Source: G942493375 sp942493375
GTDB lineage: Bacteria > Armatimonadota > UBA5829
Assembly: GCA_942493375.1 (NCBI GenBank)
Contig: OW818698.1
Span: 2,976,001-3,040,000 of the forward strand
Length of the DNA stretch: 64,000 nucleotides
Reading direction: 5' to 3'
Both the position numbers and the translations under genes were made by a program. Numbering within the stretch: position 1 is the stretch's first letter; the number at the start of each line of letters is the position of its first letter. A model generated the notes under the pieces. It was not told the DNA's origin. It saw only the letters and a list, made by a program, of their open reading frames with translations, and did no database searches. This document shows, one piece after another, positions 28,265-36,464 of the stretch.

Positions 28265-28927
28265 ATGAAGAATTTACGAGGATTGTTAACTTGTTTGAGC
28301 CTACTCGGCCTTATGGCATGTGCTTTAACACCTGCAACGGCTGCACAGTCGTTTTTTGGATACACCGGGTTGATACGCACGCCCACAACTGATGCATTAT
28401 CACAAGGACAATATTCACTCGGTGTGTACTCTCTCAATATGGATGAGGGTCCGGATGCCACAGTATATGCAGGAACTGTTGGCTTGGCCGAGGGTTTTGA
28501 AGTAGGATATGCACGGTTGAAAGCCGACCACTCAGACGGACTAGACTATTTCAATGCCAAGTACCGGTTTAGCCCTGCAACGATAAAAGATATAACGGTA
28601 GCTGCTGGTGTTATTGATATCACAAATGAGTCAGACTCAACACCTTACCTGGTTGTTAGCAAATCAATTTCAACCTTGGAAGAACCTGCATTTGGAGAGA
28701 TAGATGCATTGCGTGTCAACGTTGGTGTTGGCGGAGGAGCAATGGACGGATTATTCGCAGGAGTCTCGGCAGTGCTTGGCCAGAGACTGACATTGATGGG
28801 TGAATACGATACCAACGATGTTAACTTCGGTGCACGTTTTGCAATAACCGACCAGTTCAGATTGCACGGAGCAGTAATGAGTGGAAGTGACGTAGGTCTT
28901 GGACTAAGTTGGAACAAACTGTACTAA
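28265..28927 (+). CDS. YjbH-like outer-membrane beta-barrel protein
   Basis: The start is ATG 28265, with AAGGAG 8 bases upstream. The 220-residue product has a signal peptide (MKNLRGLLTCLSLLGLMACALTPATAA). The mature start, FFGYTGLIRTPTTDALSQGQ, matches the opening of YjbH/GfcD-type outer-membrane proteins linked to exopolysaccharide export. The rest is alternating beta-strands typical of a small barrel, ending in an aromatic residue (Tyr), as outer-membrane proteins often do. It is shorter than YjbH, so it may be a single-barrel relative. It supports a diderm envelope. A strong terminator follows, so it is monocistronic. Confidence 0.7.
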   Translation: MKNLRGLLTCLSLLGLMACALTPATAAQSFFGYTGLIRTPTTDALSQGQYSLGVYSLNMDEGPDATVYAGTVGLAEGFEVGYARLKADHSDGLDYFNAKYRFSPATIKDITVAAGVIDITNESDSTPYLVVSKSISTLEEPAFGEIDALRVNVGVGGGAMDGLFAGVSAVLGQRLTLMGEYDTNDVNFGARFAITDQFRLHGAVMSGSDVGLGLSWNKLY

Positions 28928-28965
28928 ACATAAACTAAGATCATCCGGCTCAAACCTGAGCCTTA

Positions 28966-28999
28966 ATCGCCCGGCTCTTTTTGAACCGGGCGATTTTTT
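28966..28999 (+). terminator. Rho-independent terminator
   Basis: ATCGCCCGG (28966-28974) pairs with CCGGGCGAT (28986-28994) and is followed by a T-run. It lies 39 bases past the stop of the outer-membrane protein gene. Confidence 0.9.
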
Positions 29000-29005
29000 A
29001 CGTCT

Positions 29006-29035
29006 GGTAACGCCGAACCCCAGTTCGGCATTACC
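29006..29035 (-). terminator. terminator-like hairpin of the ABC transporter operon
   Basis: GGTAACGCCGAA (29006-29017) pairs with TTCGGCATTACC (29024-29035) with one mismatch, 13 bases past the permease stop on the minus strand. The T-run is poor. Confidence 0.55.
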
Positions 29036-29047
29036 AATTATCCACTT

Positions 29048-31045
29048 CTACTTATAGGTAGGAATCACTATCCCTCTAAGAATAATGTTCTGACAGAAGA
29101 TAAATACGATCAGCGTAGGCAGCGCTGCAATTACCAGTGAAGCCATAGCCATCGAAACTCCATGCAACTGCTGGAATTCGTATAGGAACACCATCAGTGT
29201 CCACATCTTGGGGTCTTGGCACACCAGGAACGCATGCATAAATGCTCCATAGGCAGCTGAGAATGCACCCAATGCCAAAACAGCCAAGATTGGTTTACAC
29301 AGAGGGAGGGTAATCTTCCAGAACATAGTCATCTCCCCTGCTCCATCAATAAGCCCTGCTTCATAAAGCTCAGGGGGCAGACTGTCAAAGAATCCCTTCA
29401 ACAGGAAGATACCATAACCGTTGGCCAGCCCAGGTAAAATGAGAGCCCAGAAGCTGTTCATCAGGCTGACCGATAGCTTTATATTGAACATACCTGCAAC
29501 ATGAGGCACTACATAAGCAACCAACCCCAATGTGATTACCAGAGCTACAGTGGCACTGAGCAGGAAATTCATCCGCTTCTTCAGTTTGGACTGTATCAAT
29601 ATAAAAGCGAGCAGACACACTCCCACTGTCAGAATCTGGAGTAAGGGGAAGCTCTTGATCATCAGGAAACTAGGTATCATCAGCACTTCTCCGGGAAATG
29701 CCATAGTCGCCAGCAGGAAGACCAGAACATGGTAGCTTTCCTTCAACCGGAACCGTGACATCGCATAGGCTGCCAGAGGGTTAACAGTTAAGGTCGTCAG
29801 AATAGTCAGAATGATATAAACTATCGTCACCACCAGTGCATTCCCATGAACTGTGACAAACTCCATTACAGTGCTGAAGTTATGGGTAAGATAGTTCCTC
29901 CGGAGTTCACTCCTGTGTTGCAGGAAGCTGTCCAGGCGCATCATCGACATCGGTATCCGCACCTTATCAAAACTGGAATATGACGTACCATATGCCTTGT
30001 TTAGATTGTCGATATTGCCGTAGACGGATTTAATGTATGGCCGCCAGTAATCTTCAGGACGTATCAGGTGTATGGAATCAAGCGGGCAAGCCCTTTGTAT
30101 AAACAATCCCCACATCCCAGCTGCCTTCTGTTGCAACGGCATACGTTCTGGGAGAGGAGAACCCGGATCGCCGCCATTCTCTGCCATAAACTTGCGCCAA
30201 GCCGGAGTTGCCTGAGCAGCATCGATATGTATAAACCGCGCAGCTGCACGGGTTGTCACGAACTCTTTTCTGATCTTACTACCCAACTTGCCTGCTGCAA
30301 TGTCATCATAAGTGATAAGGGACAGGTTGAGTTTGCCTTTGATACTCTTCTTGTAGCTTTCAGGTATCTGGACTGTCTGGATATAATAGTAAACGTCCTC
30401 GTCCGGACTGTAGATAGACGTTCTGTTCGGTGTGCCGGACTCGACAAACTCCCTGTAGTCACGCATCCGCTGGGTGTCATCCGGTCGTCTCTGGGTCTGC
30501 TCAGCTGGAACTGTCAGATCCACCCACTGACCAGCATTGTCCATATAGGCCCGATTAATTTTATCAAGTGTCTTATAGCGGGATTTCAACCAGTCGTGGT
30601 ATCTGGTCTCGAATGATAAATGGCTGTCTCTGTCCTGATTAAAAGCTGGAAATTTGAGTTCGGGAGGACAGACTTTAGCAATGAAGTTGCGCGTATCGCG
30701 GGCCATTACAGTGCGCTGCTGAGCTGGAACGTCCATCACCTGGCTAGTTTCTTTCAGTGTCATATCACGCGCAATAAACCAGTTGTCCTTACTATACCAG
30801 ACCGACAGGGAATTCATACCGGTACTGTCCAGGAGGTACTTTTTGTAGAGCGCTGCATCGCTGATCCAATAACTCGGGACTATTTTTAAGTCCGAAGAGT
30901 CAGCCCCACCGGTCGTAGCAGTGCCCAGCATCAGCATGAATGGATAGACCATGCTGATGGCGCCAACACTCAGGATCAGATACATTCCCAGGAATAACAG
31001 GCGGACCTTGAGAGATCGTCGCCCAACATTGCTTACAAGCGACAT
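29048..31045 (-). CDS. MalG-type carbohydrate ABC permease with a large extracytoplasmic insertion
   Basis: This 665-residue protein is more than twice the usual length of about 280. Its C-terminal third is a standard binding-protein-dependent permease with the ATPase-contact loop EAGLIDGAGEMTMFWKITLP. Residues 15-40 are the first membrane helix. About 330 extra residues follow before helix 2 (~400) and should lie outside the cytoplasmic membrane. This insert contains two copies of a W/Y-x-Y-x-K-S-x-Y-x-x-(I/L)-D-x-(I/L)-N-(K/R)-A-Y motif (149-180 and 333-365) resembling a GH42-type active-site-rim segment. A second insert of about 50 residues adds two membrane helices (near 465-515). It starts one base after the stop of the fused binding-protein/permease gene, so the two proteins form one importer. 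Confidence 0.88.
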   Translation of the reverse strand: MSLVSNVGRRSLKVRLLFLGMYLILSVGAISMVYPFMLMLGTATTGGADSSDLKIVPSYWISDAALYKKYLLDSTGMNSLSVWYSKDNWFIARDMTLKETSQVMDVPAQQRTVMARDTRNFIAKVCPPELKFPAFNQDRDSHLSFETRYHDWLKSRYKTLDKINRAYMDNAGQWVDLTVPAEQTQRRPDDTQRMRDYREFVESGTPNRTSIYSPDEDVYYYIQTVQIPESYKKSIKGKLNLSLITYDDIAAGKLGSKIRKEFVTTRAAARFIHIDAAQATPAWRKFMAENGGDPGSPLPERMPLQQKAAGMWGLFIQRACPLDSIHLIRPEDYWRPYIKSVYGNIDNLNKAYGTSYSSFDKVRIPMSMMRLDSFLQHRSELRRNYLTHNFSTVMEFVTVHGNALVVTIVYIILTILTTLTVNPLAAYAMSRFRLKESYHVLVFLLATMAFPGEVLMIPSFLMIKSFPLLQILTVGVCLLAFILIQSKLKKRMNFLLSATVALVITLGLVAYVVPHVAGMFNIKLSVSLMNSFWALILPGLANGYGIFLLKGFFDSLPPELYEAGLIDGAGEMTMFWKITLPLCKPILAVLALGAFSAAYGAFMHAFLVCQDPKMWTLMVFLYEFQQLHGVSMAMASLVIAALPTLIVFIFCQNIILRGIVIPTYK

Positions 31046-31046
31046 C

Positions 31047-34000
31047 TTATGCCCCCCCGCCTTTTGCGTCTTCTTCGACTGCAGTGTTTCTAAACTGCAG
31101 TTTATTGAGTATCTGCAACTGCTTCAGTGTAAACCCGATAAGCAATGCCCCCATAATCCAGGCCATCGCTGTCGCCAGCCCGAAGTTCAGGAACATAAAA
31201 GCGTTATACCAGATATAGAGACCGGTAGTCATCGTTGCATCCTCAGGGCCACCGCCTGTCATAACGAATATGTTTCCTGATTCTTTGAACGCTCCGATAA
31301 CTGCACCTACCAGGTTGATGATGATCAATGCCTTGAGGTTAGGATATGTCACCTGCAGCATCTTGTGCCACATGCTCGCGCCGTCGATATCCGCAGCTTC
31401 ATACTGTTCCTCTGGGATACCTTTCATCGCTGCAAGATAGATCAGACACCCGGGACCTGCACCCGCCCAGATCACCGGGAGTACAACCCAGAGCATCGCT
31501 GACTTCGGGTCCTGTAGGAAAGTCTGAGCTGGAATATTGAAAGTGCTGTATGCGGCAGAGAACACACTACGGAATCCTTCATGCATAATCGCTGAACCGA
31601 GTAACCATATTAATCCGCAAGCAGCCAGTCCTCCGATAGCTCCGGATATCCAGCGTTCACTCTTGGTATTGGTATCCTGAAATGCTTGCAGGATAAGTGC
31701 AATAACCAGCAGCACTCCACCAGCTGCAACACCCACCTTACATGCAACTGCCAACCAAAGCGGCCAGGAGTTGACCCAGTGGATCATATTGTTGATCACA
31801 CCATTGTTGGACTGGTCATACATCAGACCTTTCCAAAGGAACAGGGTCACCAGTCCGGTGGTAACAGCTGGCAGGTAGTAGATAGTCCTGTATAGTATCT
31901 TACCTTTAGGTATCTCAGTTAATAACACTGCCAGGCCGATCGGGATAAGGAACCCTATACCGATCAGCATTACCATATACTGGAATGTCTGCAGCAGGTA
32001 TTTCCAGAAGCTGGGTTCTCCAACAGCCTCCACAAAGTTCCGCAAGCCTGTATAACTGGAGCCACCCAAAATCTTGTAGTCCTGGAATGCCATAAACAGC
32101 CCGCGGACCAGTGGATAGTAGGCCCAGATGGCAATCGTCGCAACTGCCGGCACCAGGAACAACCACGCATAAAGTCTTCGCCGCGCAGGATGTCCGCCAA
32201 CGCCGAAGCCTTCATTGTCCGCAGCTTTGTTCTGGGTCTTCATCGCTGCACGCACTACATAGTTTGCTCCTAAAGCCAGGGCAACTGCCATTATCGCAAA
32301 TATCACCCAGCCGATGCGGCTCCGTCGTTTGACCTCAGCAACCGGCATCTTACCCATAATCAGGCTGTTTACGTTCTTCACAGTCTTGTGCATCACGGTG
32401 TATGCATCTTTTGAATACTTACCTGTCTTGGGATCTGGAACATCGTTGATGATAACCTGGATCGGCATACTCAGCTCGCGGGTCATTACATACGCAAACC
32501 CACTGCAGTAAGGTTCTACTTTGGAATAGTTTTCCAGGTTGTCCCAGAGTTTGCGCCGTGCCGGGGGAATCCGCATTAGAAGGTCTCCGAATCCAGCCTC
32601 TTTCAGCAATGCTGGCCGGATATAATCAGCCAGACCGTATTCGGCAAAGGTCTTGACCATTATCTTCTGAGCTTCAGATCCTGTTACATACTCTATGTAT
32701 TTCCAGGCAGCATCACGAATGGCTTTCACGTTCTGGCGTCCTGGAGTGTCCTCCGGATTGATCGCGGCGTTTATACCAAGGTAGTGACCGGCAATAAACG
32801 CAGTCGGCTTTTCACCATTTGCCGATGGAAACGGTGCCAGGCTGAACATATGCGGGTCTTCGTTGTTTACTGCTTCAAGCGTAGTAATCGACATCCCGTA
32901 GGTAACCCGTTTGATCTGAACAGCTCCCGACTGAGATTCAACAGCGTTACTTACACCGTGATAAACACGGGCTTTGACCTTTTCGTCATTCAGGTCGAAT
33001 GTATCACCGGTCTGTGGATCGACTGCTTTTCCGGACTGGAGCATTTCGGGAGTGATATCGAACTCGTGGTTACCATTTCGAAGCCAGGGTTGATGTGACA
33101 GTTTTCTGTAGAATTCAAGGGCACGTAAAGCTTTGGGGGAATCAGTCTCAAGTCTCCACTCAAGGTCTTTAGAGGAGTATTCTACCGGTAGTCCCTGCTT
33201 TCGAAGCTGTTCGCGCAGTATCGCAGTCCTGGCAAGATATTGAGATTCGTTGCTCAGTTTGATGCCATAGTTTCGATAATCTATCTGAGGGATAGGGACA
33301 GGATAGAATTTCCCATTCTTTGAGTAGTAAGGGGTAACAACTTCTCCCCCTCCCGACCACACATACTGCAGAAAATGCCAACCAGCATCAACTCCGGTAA
33401 GTATGTTGAGACCATACTGGATAGGATCACCCGGTTCTGAGTTTGGCTCTTTGCTGGGGTCAATGGTCATATGCCGGGCAAATCTGTATAGTTCGTCCCA
33501 GTCCTTCGGCACACGCTCAGCCAGACCTGCTTTTGCGAAAATGGCATCGTTACACTTCAGCGCCAGCACATAATACATGAATGGAACGCAGGTGATCTTC
33601 TTGGCATCGTAACAAAGTTCCCAGACATTATCAGGCGCCACAATTCCGCTGTACGGTTTGCCATTTTGCCTGGTATAATCATTGAGAAAATCGTCCAGGG
33701 GGTAGAGAAAACCTTGTGCGCGGTAGTTACCAACTTTTCGACCGTAGAGGTAGAAGACATCCGGGGCAACACCGCCGGCAACCGCCATAAACTCGTTGCC
33801 TTCACTGGCTGGCCCCTGAATACGTAAAGGCACCAGAGCTGTAACTTTTATATCCGGATATTTTATACAGAACGCATCAAACACCCGCCGTTTGGCTATT
33901 TCAGACGGCGTCGTTGTGTTCTTATACGGAATATTCCAAAGCCGCAACACAACCTTTTCCCTGGCAAAGGCAACATGCGAACACGCAAAAACAGTTGCCA

Positions 34001-34067
34001 GGACCACAAGGCAAAACAACAGAGAACACCAGGCACTAAGCCCCAAAAATCTAATTTTCCACACCAT
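31047..34067 (-). CDS. fused extracellular solute-binding protein and MalF-type ABC permease
   Basis: This 1006-residue protein joins two normally separate importer parts. Residues 1-36 are a signal/anchor segment. About 37-570 is a family 1 sugar-binding protein (VLRLWNIPYKNTT, GVAPDVFYLYG, SEAQKIMVKTFAEYG). A membrane helix near 585-605 follows, and the rest is a MalF-type permease (LYAWLFLVPAVATIAIWAYYPL) with the ATPase loop EEQYEAADIDGASMWHKM. Two or three extra hydrophobic helices are inserted before the EAA region, paralleling the partner permease. Tethering would keep the receptor at the pore. No ATPase gene is nearby, so a shared MsmK/UgpC-type ATPase is likely. The gene follows the GH99-like gene by about 60 bases and is probably in its operon. 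Confidence 0.9.
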   Translation of the reverse strand: MVWKIRFLGLSAWCSLLFCLVVLATVFACSHVAFAREKVVLRLWNIPYKNTTTPSEIAKRRVFDAFCIKYPDIKVTALVPLRIQGPASEGNEFMAVAGGVAPDVFYLYGRKVGNYRAQGFLYPLDDFLNDYTRQNGKPYSGIVAPDNVWELCYDAKKITCVPFMYYVLALKCNDAIFAKAGLAERVPKDWDELYRFARHMTIDPSKEPNSEPGDPIQYGLNILTGVDAGWHFLQYVWSGGGEVVTPYYSKNGKFYPVPIPQIDYRNYGIKLSNESQYLARTAILREQLRKQGLPVEYSSKDLEWRLETDSPKALRALEFYRKLSHQPWLRNGNHEFDITPEMLQSGKAVDPQTGDTFDLNDEKVKARVYHGVSNAVESQSGAVQIKRVTYGMSITTLEAVNNEDPHMFSLAPFPSANGEKPTAFIAGHYLGINAAINPEDTPGRQNVKAIRDAAWKYIEYVTGSEAQKIMVKTFAEYGLADYIRPALLKEAGFGDLLMRIPPARRKLWDNLENYSKVEPYCSGFAYVMTRELSMPIQVIINDVPDPKTGKYSKDAYTVMHKTVKNVNSLIMGKMPVAEVKRRSRIGWVIFAIMAVALALGANYVVRAAMKTQNKAADNEGFGVGGHPARRRLYAWLFLVPAVATIAIWAYYPLVRGLFMAFQDYKILGGSSYTGLRNFVEAVGEPSFWKYLLQTFQYMVMLIGIGFLIPIGLAVLLTEIPKGKILYRTIYYLPAVTTGLVTLFLWKGLMYDQSNNGVINNMIHWVNSWPLWLAVACKVGVAAGGVLLVIALILQAFQDTNTKSERWISGAIGGLAACGLIWLLGSAIMHEGFRSVFSAAYSTFNIPAQTFLQDPKSAMLWVVLPVIWAGAGPGCLIYLAAMKGIPEEQYEAADIDGASMWHKMLQVTYPNLKALIIINLVGAVIGAFKESGNIFVMTGGGPEDATMTTGLYIWYNAFMFLNFGLATAMAWIMGALLIGFTLKQLQILNKLQFRNTAVEEDAKGGGA

Positions 34068-34130
34068 ATATTAAGATTGGCTGTTGTGATATGTTTTTCC
34101 TGCTATTGCTATTATTACTATTGTGAAGTA

Positions 34131-36335
34131 TTACTTATACTCCGCAATAAACCTATAGTTAAACCTAGCGTTCGGTGCGGTGTCGCCATTGTTGAGCATA
34201 TCAATGATATCTCCGGAGTCGGAGATATTGTCTGCCCATTTGAAATCAAAGCTGAGATTGGATTTACCTGGATTCAGGTTCAGATCACTTCTGGGGATTG
34301 CAAGCTGTATCTCGTTTTTATCGATGACCAGTTTTACCTGACCGGCCGGTGCCCAGCCCCATTTACCGTTCTGGTTTCTTTCCAGAGTTCCCGTATAACC
34401 ATTCTGATTTCTGACAATGCGGTTGACTACATAGTCATAGCCGTTCCATCCGGTCGAATGGTCCATATCGGTATCAATAAACAGCAGCATCCAGTTTTTC
34501 GAAGTAACCGGATCAGTCAGAGTATCATTGGTGCGCACATAAAAATAGACATTGTCCTGGTCAGCTGTTACTCTGGAGCTGACAATATCATTGCGTCCGG
34601 TGTCGTTGGTATACTGAGTAAAGTTGTTGAATCCCGGATGATTGCGATGTGCAGTGTCTCCTGTATCGTCCCGGTATTCAGGCTCAACACTACTCCACTG
34701 CTTGAAGCCATCGTCTATTTTGATCGTCTTCCTTGATGCTGCAACTGGAGCTTTCCTCACTCCTTTGAACTTCCGAATATATGAGATTAACTGATAGTAA
34801 TAATTGTCCCCGTGTCCACCCTTCATTGGCTCAATATCCCGGCTGTGTTCCTGGTCGAACTGGTCAACAAACATCACCGGTTCTTTTACACCGGCAAACT
34901 CATCAAACCTCATTGCCCACCATTCATTCCAGCCGGTTACGAACACTATCTTCGGGTCCTGCTTCAGGGCTTGCTCCCACTGCTCAGTAAAATTTAATCC
35001 ATACAACATAGAATCCGTTGTGATACCCACATCACCTTTATGATAGCTGCGGCCGTGGGAGTTCTTTTCGCTCAAGCACCCAAGCCTTCCGCTAACTGCA
35101 TTCTGAGCAACTCCAACTGACATCATCTCTTTCTCGCCTTTGGAGTTCTTGAAGACGTGCTGAGGGTATATTTCCAACCAGCTCCACATATCAACCCCGG
35201 TCGGACCCACGAAATAGTCCGGCTGCGGTTTGCGGAAAGTAAACATTTGGCTGATTTCCATTGATTTACTGTCGGCATTGCCTATCATAATCCACAGGTC
35301 ACCTTTGGTTTCTTTACCATCAACATAAGCAGCACCGCGTGGAAAAACATCATCCGAATGACTCCGCCAACCGACTTTGCCTTTGGCATCAGACATTTCC
35401 AGATAATATGACCCGGAAGGAAGAGGAGAATCGAACCGTAGAGTGACTGCAGCATTGTCCATAACAGGATTGCTTCTTTTCTGCATAATCTTCCGGCCAT
35501 TCGGTCCGTCTTTATACAAAGTCAATGTCATCGCAGACTTCTTTGACCACCAGGTAACAAACATCCCTCCCACCGACATAAATGGTTTTGTAGCTGTAAA
35601 AGACTGCCCGATACTGTGTTCCGGTTTGAGTTTAAATGCTCCGTTCTGTTTGTCATTTCCACTGTTCTCGGAAACCAGGTTCAAATCAGCCAGAATCATA
35701 GGTTTCCCATCAATACGGAACCAAAGATCCTTATACAGACCAGGACCATATAAATCTACATAGAGCTCATTTACAACTTTAGTTGGAGACCAAAAAGGAC
35801 ATAAGAACGCTACCTGAGGAGTATTTCCACCATGCTTTCTTATATCCGAGAACACTCGAAGCAACGCCATGTATTTTTCTTTGTAGGTCTGTTGATTGGT
35901 AACATCGAAGACGATAAAATCAACTCCGGCATCCGACAGCATCTGGGCATGTTTTCTGAGCACATAATCATCATCCGATACATAGTAACCGAATATGGAC
36001 TCTCCCCAGTGATGAGGAGCATACATTGGTCCCCAGAGAGGGCTGCCTTTCTTCTGCATTGCATCCGGATCTTTTGCCAGAATCTTGGTAATATCGTATG
36101 GCCCGCCATCCGTATGCGGACCATGCCACAGGAAATAGAACATCCCGACAAGTTTGTCCTTCCGAGGCAATCCGACGCTGTCATATGCAGGCAACTTACG
36201 CCCAAGCGCATCACAAGCAGGCCATGTATCGCTGAAAGTATCAATTCTTTTCCCGGAGTCAGTATCTGCACATAATGCCATTGATGCCGACAATAAAACC
36301 AAAACTAATATCTGAATAACCTTACAATATTTCAT
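34131..36335 (-). CDS. secreted GH99/GH71-like protein with CBM9-like C-terminal domain
   Basis: The start is ATG 36335 (MKYCKV), giving a signal peptide that ends MALCAD; AGAAGG lies upstream. The 734-residue product has a barrel-like region (about 40-460) with segments seen in GH99/GH71-type proteins: VGMFYFLWHGPH, AGVDFIVFDVTN, IDGKPMILADL and FVTGWNEWWA. A beta-sandwich is inserted around 215-345. The last ~180 residues match CBM9/DOMON-like carbohydrate-binding modules (IKIDDGFKQWSSV, NVYFYVRTND, LLFIDTDMDHSTGW). GH99 enzymes act on alpha-mannan-type glycans, but this subgroup is unassigned. It is upstream of the ABC importer genes on the same strand. Confidence 0.75.
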   Translation of the reverse strand: MKYCKVIQILVLVLLSASMALCADTDSGKRIDTFSDTWPACDALGRKLPAYDSVGLPRKDKLVGMFYFLWHGPHTDGGPYDITKILAKDPDAMQKKGSPLWGPMYAPHHWGESIFGYYVSDDDYVLRKHAQMLSDAGVDFIVFDVTNQQTYKEKYMALLRVFSDIRKHGGNTPQVAFLCPFWSPTKVVNELYVDLYGPGLYKDLWFRIDGKPMILADLNLVSENSGNDKQNGAFKLKPEHSIGQSFTATKPFMSVGGMFVTWWSKKSAMTLTLYKDGPNGRKIMQKRSNPVMDNAAVTLRFDSPLPSGSYYLEMSDAKGKVGWRSHSDDVFPRGAAYVDGKETKGDLWIMIGNADSKSMEISQMFTFRKPQPDYFVGPTGVDMWSWLEIYPQHVFKNSKGEKEMMSVGVAQNAVSGRLGCLSEKNSHGRSYHKGDVGITTDSMLYGLNFTEQWEQALKQDPKIVFVTGWNEWWAMRFDEFAGVKEPVMFVDQFDQEHSRDIEPMKGGHGDNYYYQLISYIRKFKGVRKAPVAASRKTIKIDDGFKQWSSVEPEYRDDTGDTAHRNHPGFNNFTQYTNDTGRNDIVSSRVTADQDNVYFYVRTNDTLTDPVTSKNWMLLFIDTDMDHSTGWNGYDYVVNRIVRNQNGYTGTLERNQNGKWGWAPAGQVKLVIDKNEIQLAIPRSDLNLNPGKSNLSFDFKWADNISDSGDIIDMLNNGDTAPNARFNYRFIAEYK

Positions 36336-36386
36336 TTGATGATAAACCTTCTCCGTGTCAGAATCGGGAAACATATTAAATACAGC

Positions 36387-36426
36387 ATAAGCCGAAGTGT
36401 ACGCTATTCAATACACTTCGGCTTAT
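36387..36426 (-). terminator. 15-bp stem terminator
   Basis: ATAAGCCGAAGTGTA (36387-36401) and TACACTTCGGCTTAT (36412-36426) pair perfectly around a 10-base loop, 39 bases past the stop of the LamG/DUF6067-like gene. It separates that gene from the GH99-ABC operon downstream. Confidence 0.8.
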
Positions 36427-36464
36427 ATATCTTATTTACCTTCAGAATACGTTCTACGGAAATG

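Noticed and set aside
30068..30616. 182-codon plus-strand frame inside the MalG-type permease gene
   Set aside because: Fully antisense to a coding sequence with strong permease motifs; the composition is Cys/Arg-rich and non-natural looking.
29048..31045. pseudogene or gene fusion error explanation for the long permease
   Set aside because: The frame is uninterrupted, the membrane helices and the EAA loop are intact, and the insert is not out-of-frame material; a true domain insertion is simpler.
33975..34736. 253-codon plus-strand frame across the ABC and GH99-like genes
   Set aside because: It is antisense to the ends of two well-supported genes and lacks a recognisable start context.
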